Origin: Clostridiales bacterium
Lineage (GTDB): Bacteria > Bacillota > Clostridia > Lachnospirales > Lachnospiraceae
Assembly: GCA_029227635.1 (NCBI GenBank)
Contig: JAQYAH010000030.1
Location: forward strand, 1 to 35,638
DNA length: 35,638 nt
Direction: 5' to 3'
The notes below the pieces were generated by a model. That model did no database searches. It was given only the letters and a program-made list of their open reading frames with translations, and was not told the DNA's origin. This document shows, in pieces, positions 30,758 to 35,638 of the stretch. The translations under genes and the position numbers were made by a program. Numbering within the stretch: position 1 is the first letter of the stretch; the number at the start of each line of letters is the position of its first letter.

Positions 30758-32041
30758 ATGAAGATATTAGTTGTAGGCGGCGGTGGCCGTGAACATGCCA
30801 TCATCCGCTCCTTAAAGAAAAATCCGGAAGTATCCGAAATCTGGTGTGCCCCGGGCAACGGCGGCATCAGCTACGACGCAAAATGCAAGGCCATCAAGGC
30901 CACCGATGTGGAAGCTATGGTAGCTTTTGCAAAAGAAGAAGCATTTGACTATGTGGTGGTAGCCCAGGACGATCCCCTGGCTCTTGGAATGGTGGACCGC
31001 TTAGCGGAGATCGGAATCCCTGCTTTTGGCCCCGATGCCAAGGCTGCGAGGATCGAATCCAGCAAAGTGTTCAGCAAGAACCTCATGAAAAAATACAATA
31101 TTCCTACCGCGGAGTACGAGGTTTTTGACAACGCAAAAGAAGCCTCTCTCTACATCAAGGAAAGAGGCAAATACCCTGTAGTGGTAAAGGCCGACGGCCT
31201 GGCATTAGGAAAGGGTGTTCTCATCTGTGAAGATGAAGCTTCTGCTCTCCTTGCAGTCAAGGAGATCATGGAAGACCTCAAGTTCGGCGGTGCCGGTGCA
31301 AAAGTAGTAATTGAAGAGTTTCTCACAGGTCCCGAAGTATCTGTTTTGTCCTTCACCGACGGCAAGGTGGTTAAACCTCTTATCTCCAGCATGGACCACA
31401 AGCGGGCGCTTGATGGGGATGAGGGTCTCAACACCGGAGGCATGGGAACTGTAGCTCCCAACCCTTACTACACTCCGGAAGTTGCAAAAGAGTGCATGGA
31501 CAAGATCTTTCTTCCCACGATCAGAGCTATGGCCGACGAGGGCTGTCCTTTCCACGGCTGCCTCTATTTCGGACTTATGCTCACCCCTGACGGTCCCAAG
31601 GTGATCGAGTACAACTGTCGTTTCGGAGATCCCGAGACTCAGGTGGTTCTCCCTCTCCTTGAAAGCGACCTGCTCACCATCATGCTTGCCACCACAAACG
31701 AGACCCTTGATTCTGCGGAAGTGATTCTTTCCGACAAATCTGCAGCCTGCGTCATCTTAGCCAGCGGCGGATATCCTCTTTCCTACGAAAAGGGTAAGGA
31801 AATCTCAGGTCTTACAAACGGACAGCTTGCAGACGCAAGCGCTATAGTTTATCATGCAGGTGATACCTTAAGTGACGGTGTCCTCAAGACCAGTGGCGGC
31901 CGGGTTATCGGCGTCACCGCAGTTGCCGGGGACCTTAAGACCGCACTTTCCAAAGCATATGAGGCCGGCGACCAGATCTCCTTCGAGAAAATGTACCGAA
32001 GAAGCGATATCGGCGCCAGAGCTCTCAAAGCTTTAAACTAA
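30758..32041 (+). CDS. purD: Phosphoribosylamine--glycine ligase (GAR synthetase)
   Basis: ATP-grasp enzyme joining glycine to phosphoribosylamine. The 427 residues have VVGGGGREHAI (5-15), then VVKADGLALGKGVLI, the metal-site block EYNCRFGDPETQVVLP and a normal C-terminus (FEKMYRRSDIGARALK). An AGGAGG site is followed within a few bases by the ATG. It lies 13 bases after purH. Confidence 0.97.
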   Translation: MKILVVGGGGREHAIIRSLKKNPEVSEIWCAPGNGGISYDAKCKAIKATDVEAMVAFAKEEAFDYVVVAQDDPLALGMVDRLAEIGIPAFGPDAKAARIESSKVFSKNLMKKYNIPTAEYEVFDNAKEASLYIKERGKYPVVVKADGLALGKGVLICEDEASALLAVKEIMEDLKFGGAGAKVVIEEFLTGPEVSVLSFTDGKVVKPLISSMDHKRALDGDEGLNTGGMGTVAPNPYYTPEVAKECMDKIFLPTIRAMADEGCPFHGCLYFGLMLTPDGPKVIEYNCRFGDPETQVVLPLLESDLLTIMLATTNETLDSAEVILSDKSAACVILASGGYPLSYEKGKEISGLTNGQLADASAIVYHAGDTLSDGVLKTSGGRVIGVTAVAGDLKTALSKAYEAGDQISFEKMYRRSDIGARALKALN

Positions 32042-32054
32042 AAAGGAGCAGAAA

Positions 32055-35000
32055 ATGGTATATCGAATATACGTAGAAAAGAAACCCGGTTTTGATGTTG
32101 AAGCAAAAGCCATGTACCACGAGCTTCGCTCGATCCTCGGAATTAAGAGTCTTCAGGGGCTGCGTCTTCTGAACAGATATGATGCGGAGGATATCTCCCC
32201 TGAACTTTTTGAGAGCTGTATCTCCACAGTTTTCAGTGAGCCTCCCGTAGATGTGACCTACGATAAGCTTCCTGAGGCGGAGAATATTTTTGCAGTTGAA
32301 TACCTTCCCGGCCAGTTTGACCAGAGAGCGGAATCTGCCAGCGAATGTATCCAGCTGATCAGCCAGGGTGAGCGCCCTCTCATCAGAAGCGCCCGGATCT
32401 ATATTCCCGAGGGTAACCTTTCTCCCGAGGACATTGAGGAGATCAAGAAATATGTCATCAACCCGGTGGAGTCCAGAGAGGCTTCCCTGGAGGAAAAAGA
32501 CACTCTCAAGATGGTTTATGCTATTCCCGAGACTGTCAAGGTTCTTGAGGGCTTCCTGGATTTAGATGAACAGGGTCTTGCCGGCTTTATTGAGACAAAC
32601 GGTCTGGCTATGGACCTTGCCGACATTAAGTTCTGCCAGGAATACTTCCGAAGCGAGGACAGATGCCCCACCATCACCGAGATCAAGATGATCGACACCT
32701 ACTGGAGCGATCACTGCCGTCACACTACCTTCGGCACCGTCCTCACGGATTTTGAGATTGCTGATGCTAATGTTCAGAAGGCTTTCGACGCTTATCTGGA
32801 AATGAGAAAAGAACTCGGCAGAGAAGAAAAGCCTGTGTGCCTCATGGATATGGGTACCATCGGTGCCAAATACCTCAAGGCAAAAGGTATCTTAAAGAAC
32901 CTGGATGAGAGCGACGAGATCAATGCCTGCACAGTTAAGATCAAATGCGATGTCAACGGCAGAGAGGAAGACTGGCTCTATCTTTTCAAGAATGAAACTC
33001 ACAACCATCCCACGGAGATCGAGCCTTTCGGTGGCGCTGCCACCTGTATCGGCGGAGCTATCCGTGATCCCCTTTCAGGCCGAAGCTACGTATATCAGGC
33101 AATGCGTGTGACAGGAGCCGGAGATCCTCTTGTTCCCGTCTCAGAGACTATGCCCGGAAAGCTTCCTCAGCGTAAGCTTGTAACCACCGCTGCCGCCGGC
33201 TACTCAAGCTACGGCAACCAGATCGGTCTTGCAACCGGCCAGGTAGATGAGCTCTACCATCCCGGCTATGTTGCAAAGAGAATGGAGATCGGTGCAGTGG
33301 TAGGTGCCGCTCCCGCTTCCAATGTGCGCAGAGAAGAGCCTGCTCCCGGAGACATCATCGTTCTCCTTGGCGGACGCACCGGACGTGACGGTATCGGCGG
33401 CGCAACCGGATCCAGCAAAGCTCATAAACTGGAATCCCTGGAAAACTGCGGAGCAGAAGTTCAGAAGGGTAACGCCCCTGTAGAGCGTAAGCTTCAGCGT
33501 CTTTTCCGCAGGGAAGATGCCTGCAGAATGATCAAGCGCTGCAACGACTTTGGTGCCGGCGGTGTCAGTGTTGCCATCGGAGAACTTGCCGACGGACTCT
33601 ACATCGACCTCAATGCGGTGCCCAAGAAGTACGAAGGTCTCGACGGAACCGAGCTGGCTATCTCTGAGAGCCAGGAGCGTATGGCTGTTGCCCTTGATCC
33701 CTCAGACGTGGACGCTTTCATCAGCATTGCCCACGAAGAAAACCTTGAAGCTACCATCGTTGCCAATGTAACCGAGGAAAAACGCCTGGTTATGGTTTGG
33801 AACGGTGCTACAATCTGTGATATCAGCCGTGAGTTTCTCAACTCCAACGGTGCTCCCAAATATGCCAAGGTTGAGATACCTGCCGGGGAGAAATACGAAG
33901 TCAAATGGGAGGGTGATACTCTTAAGGACAAGCTTTTGAATCTGGTTTCAGACCTCAACGTCTGCTCCAAAAAAGGACTCTCCGAACGTTTCGACTCCAC
34001 CATCGGTGCCGGCACCGTTATCATGCCTTTTGGCGGTAAGTACCAGCTCACTCCCAACCAGACAATGGTTGCCAAACTTCCGGTACTTGGAGAGACCACC
34101 ACAGTTTCTGGTATGGCCTGGGGCTTCAATCCTTTCCTCATGTCAAAGGATCCCTTCAAGGGTGCTTATATCTCCGTAGTTGAGTCCGTGACCAAGCTTG
34201 TTGCTTCCGGCTTTTCTCCTGAGAACGCCTACCTCACCTTCCAGGAGTACTTCCAGAAGTTAGGCAAGGAACCTTCCCGCTGGGGTCAGCCTGCTGCTGC
34301 AGTGCTGGGTGCCCTTAAAGCTCAGGTGGACCTTGGAATCGGTTCTATCGGCGGCAAGGACAGCATGTCCGGAAGCTTTGAGAACCTGGATGTTCCTCCC
34401 ACACTGGTAAGCTTTGCTACGGCTACCGGACACGTGGATGATATCAAGAGCGTGGAATTCAAGACTGTGGGAAGCAAGATCATCATCATCACTCCCAACT
34501 ACGATTCCGAGGGGGTTATTCCTGAGAAAGAGAGCCTCCTGGACGTATTTGAGACTTTTGAAAATATCCGCAAGACTCACGTTGTATTGTCCGCTGCCTC
34601 CGTTGGCTACGGCGGAGTTGCCGAGTGTCTTTTCAAGATGGGTGTGGGCAACCGCATCGGTATCGATCTCACTGAGCTTCCTGAGGGCATTGATCTTTTT
34701 GCTCCCATGTACGGAAGCATCGTCCTTGAGATCAATGATTCTGCTGAGGATGAGGCGATCGACCTCTGCACTGCCCAGAAGGCCAAGGTGGAACTTCTCG
34801 GTGAGACTATTGAGGAGTATACTTTTGCAGCCTGCCACGAGTACATCGATATGACAGAGCTTCAGGAAGCCTGGGAAGCTAAACTTGAGCCGGTTATGCC
34901 TTACAGAGGTGAGGGCGAGACCGTTGAGACTGTAAGCTTTAATGCTCCCACCATCAAGGCTCCCGCAATCAAGGCTGCAAAGCCCAGAGTAATAATCCCG

Positions 35001-35638
35001 GTATTCCCGGGCACCAACTGTGAGTATGACACTGCCCGCGCCTTCGAGAAGGCCGGAGCAACGACAAAGACTCTCATTGTCAATAACTTGAGTCCCGAGG
35101 CTGTAGCGGAAAGCTGCAAAGCCCTGGTAAATGAGATCAACAACAGCCAGATCATCATGATCCCCGGCGGTTTCTCCGGCGGTGACGAGCCCGACGGAAG
35201 TGCTAAGTTTATCACAGCCTTCTTCAGAGCTCCGGAAGTTACCGAAGCGGTAAGAGACCTCCTTCAGAGAAGAGATGGCCTAATGCTTGGTATCTGCAAC
35301 GGTTTCCAGGCTCTCGTTAAACTCGGACTGGTCCCCTACGGTGACATCATCGAGACCGACGACAAGTGTCCTACCCTCACCTTCAATACCATCGGACGTC
35401 ATCAGAGCCGACTTGTACAGACCAGAATCGCTTCCAACTTAAGCCCCTGGTTCTCCAAGTGCAATGTAGGAGACGTTCACACCGTTGCCATCAGCCACGG
35501 AGAAGGCCGCTTCGTAGGAAACGTGGGGGTTATTGATAATCTTAAAGCTAACGGCCAGATCGCAACCCAGTACGTTGACCTTCAGGGTGTTTCCACCATG
35601 GATCTCTCCTGCAACCCCAACGGCTCTGTGCTCTCCAT
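32055..35638 (+). CDS. purL: Phosphoribosylformylglycinamidine synthase, large single-chain type (3' end outside window)
   Basis: Converts FGAR to FGAM with glutamine and ATP. The frame stays open from the ATG at 32055 (AAAAGGAG four bases before) to the window end, 1194 codons. In order: a PurS-like N-terminal domain, the SDHCRHTTF motif (218-226), two PurM-like halves (NETHNHPTEIEPFGG; GIGSIGGKDSMSG), and a C-terminal glutaminase with MIPGGFSGGDEPDG and nucleophile Cys1081 in GICNGFQAL. This is the long single-chain architecture, not the separate purS/purQ/purL of bacilli. About 60 residues are probably missing at the end. Confidence 0.96.
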   Translation, partial: MVYRIYVEKKPGFDVEAKAMYHELRSILGIKSLQGLRLLNRYDAEDISPELFESCISTVFSEPPVDVTYDKLPEAENIFAVEYLPGQFDQRAESASECIQLISQGERPLIRSARIYIPEGNLSPEDIEEIKKYVINPVESREASLEEKDTLKMVYAIPETVKVLEGFLDLDEQGLAGFIETNGLAMDLADIKFCQEYFRSEDRCPTITEIKMIDTYWSDHCRHTTFGTVLTDFEIADANVQKAFDAYLEMRKELGREEKPVCLMDMGTIGAKYLKAKGILKNLDESDEINACTVKIKCDVNGREEDWLYLFKNETHNHPTEIEPFGGAATCIGGAIRDPLSGRSYVYQAMRVTGAGDPLVPVSETMPGKLPQRKLVTTAAAGYSSYGNQIGLATGQVDELYHPGYVAKRMEIGAVVGAAPASNVRREEPAPGDIIVLLGGRTGRDGIGGATGSSKAHKLESLENCGAEVQKGNAPVERKLQRLFRREDACRMIKRCNDFGAGGVSVAIGELADGLYIDLNAVPKKYEGLDGTELAISESQERMAVALDPSDVDAFISIAHEENLEATIVANVTEEKRLVMVWNGATICDISREFLNSNGAPKYAKVEIPAGEKYEVKWEGDTLKDKLLNLVSDLNVCSKKGLSERFDSTIGAGTVIMPFGGKYQLTPNQTMVAKLPVLGETTTVSGMAWGFNPFLMSKDPFKGAYISVVESVTKLVASGFSPENAYLTFQEYFQKLGKEPSRWGQPAAAVLGALKAQVDLGIGSIGGKDSMSGSFENLDVPPTLVSFATATGHVDDIKSVEFKTVGSKIIIITPNYDSEGVIPEKESLLDVFETFENIRKTHVVLSAASVGYGGVAECLFKMGVGNRIGIDLTELPEGIDLFAPMYGSIVLEINDSAEDEAIDLCTAQKAKVELLGETIEEYTFAACHEYIDMTELQEAWEAKLEPVMPYRGEGETVETVSFNAPTIKAPAIKAAKPRVIIPVFPGTNCEYDTARAFEKAGATTKTLIVNNLSPEAVAESCKALVNEINNSQIIMIPGGFSGGDEPDGSAKFITAFFRAPEVTEAVRDLLQRRDGLMLGICNGFQALVKLGLVPYGDIIETDDKCPTLTFNTIGRHQSRLVQTRIASNLSPWFSKCNVGDVHTVAISHGEGRFVGNVGVIDNLKANGQIATQYVDLQGVSTMDLSCNPNGSVLS

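Noticed and set aside
1-35638. tRNA, rRNA, insertion sequence or phage genes
   Set aside because: No transposase or integrase motifs, terminal inverted repeats or tRNA-like cloverleafs were noticed on reading both strands.

Overview
The window reads as an anaerobic Gram-positive bacterium of the Clostridia, most likely Lachnospiraceae-like. This is inferred from: oxygen-independent (cobalt-early) cobalamin enzymes (CbiK, CbiD, CbiG, CbiH, CbiET); a lipobox substrate-binding lipoprotein; strong AGGAGG-type ribosome sites; a 4Fe-4S-type PurF with a propeptide; and a split PurH (separate PurO-like cyclohydrolase plus AICAR transformylase). No tRNA, rRNA, insertion sequence, phage gene or CRISPR array was found.

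Positions 10-21959, minus strand: one 21-gene cobalamin operon. A cobalamin riboswitch (21959-21806) heads it. In order of transcription come a large secreted repeat protein with no recognised family name, a BtuFCD-type ABC importer (lipoprotein, permease, ATPase with an extra C-terminal domain), and a CbiK/Cys-rich/CbiD fusion. These are followed by cbiL, cbiF, cbiG, cbiH, cbiJ, cbiET, cbiA, cobT, cobU, cobS, a miniature CobU-like protein, a CobC-type phosphatase, cbiB, cobD, cbiP and cbiC. Adjacent genes overlap or are a few bases apart, with ribosome sites often lying inside the preceding gene. Together they cover sirohydrochlorin to adenosylcobalamin: cobalt insertion, ring methylations and contraction, amidations, aminopropanol side chain, nucleotide loop. 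The corrinoid adenosyltransferase, a Cbi-type cobalt importer and the uroporphyrinogen methyltransferase are not in the window. A one-base discrepancy in an A6 run at the cbiD/cbiL junction disturbs both reading frames.

Positions 21986-24754, minus strand: tex (RNA-binding transcription accessory protein) followed by a HAD phosphatase. tex has a good promoter. No terminator is visible before the riboswitch, so some read-through into the cobalamin operon is possible.

Positions 24755-25131: divergent intergenic region with the tex promoter, a possible pur promoter, a possible 35-codon leader ORF, and a hairpin followed by a T-rich tract just before purE (candidate attenuator).

Positions 25132-35638, plus strand: purine operon purE-purF-purM-purN-purO-like-purH(AICAR transformylase)-purD-purL, with purL cut by the window end. 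purK, purC and purB are not here. The pur proteins make IMP from PRPP; GAR and AICAR formylation link the pathway to folate.

The most novel-looking part is the B12-riboswitch-controlled secreted protein at 19565-21766. It has two near-identical 135-residue modules, a third beta-rich module and a C-terminal segment resembling the N-lobe of the adjacent binding lipoprotein. It may be a corrinoid capture protein that works with the importer. Other points of interest are the mini-CobU, the CbiK/Cys-rich/CbiD fusion and the cbiD/cbiL frame anomaly.
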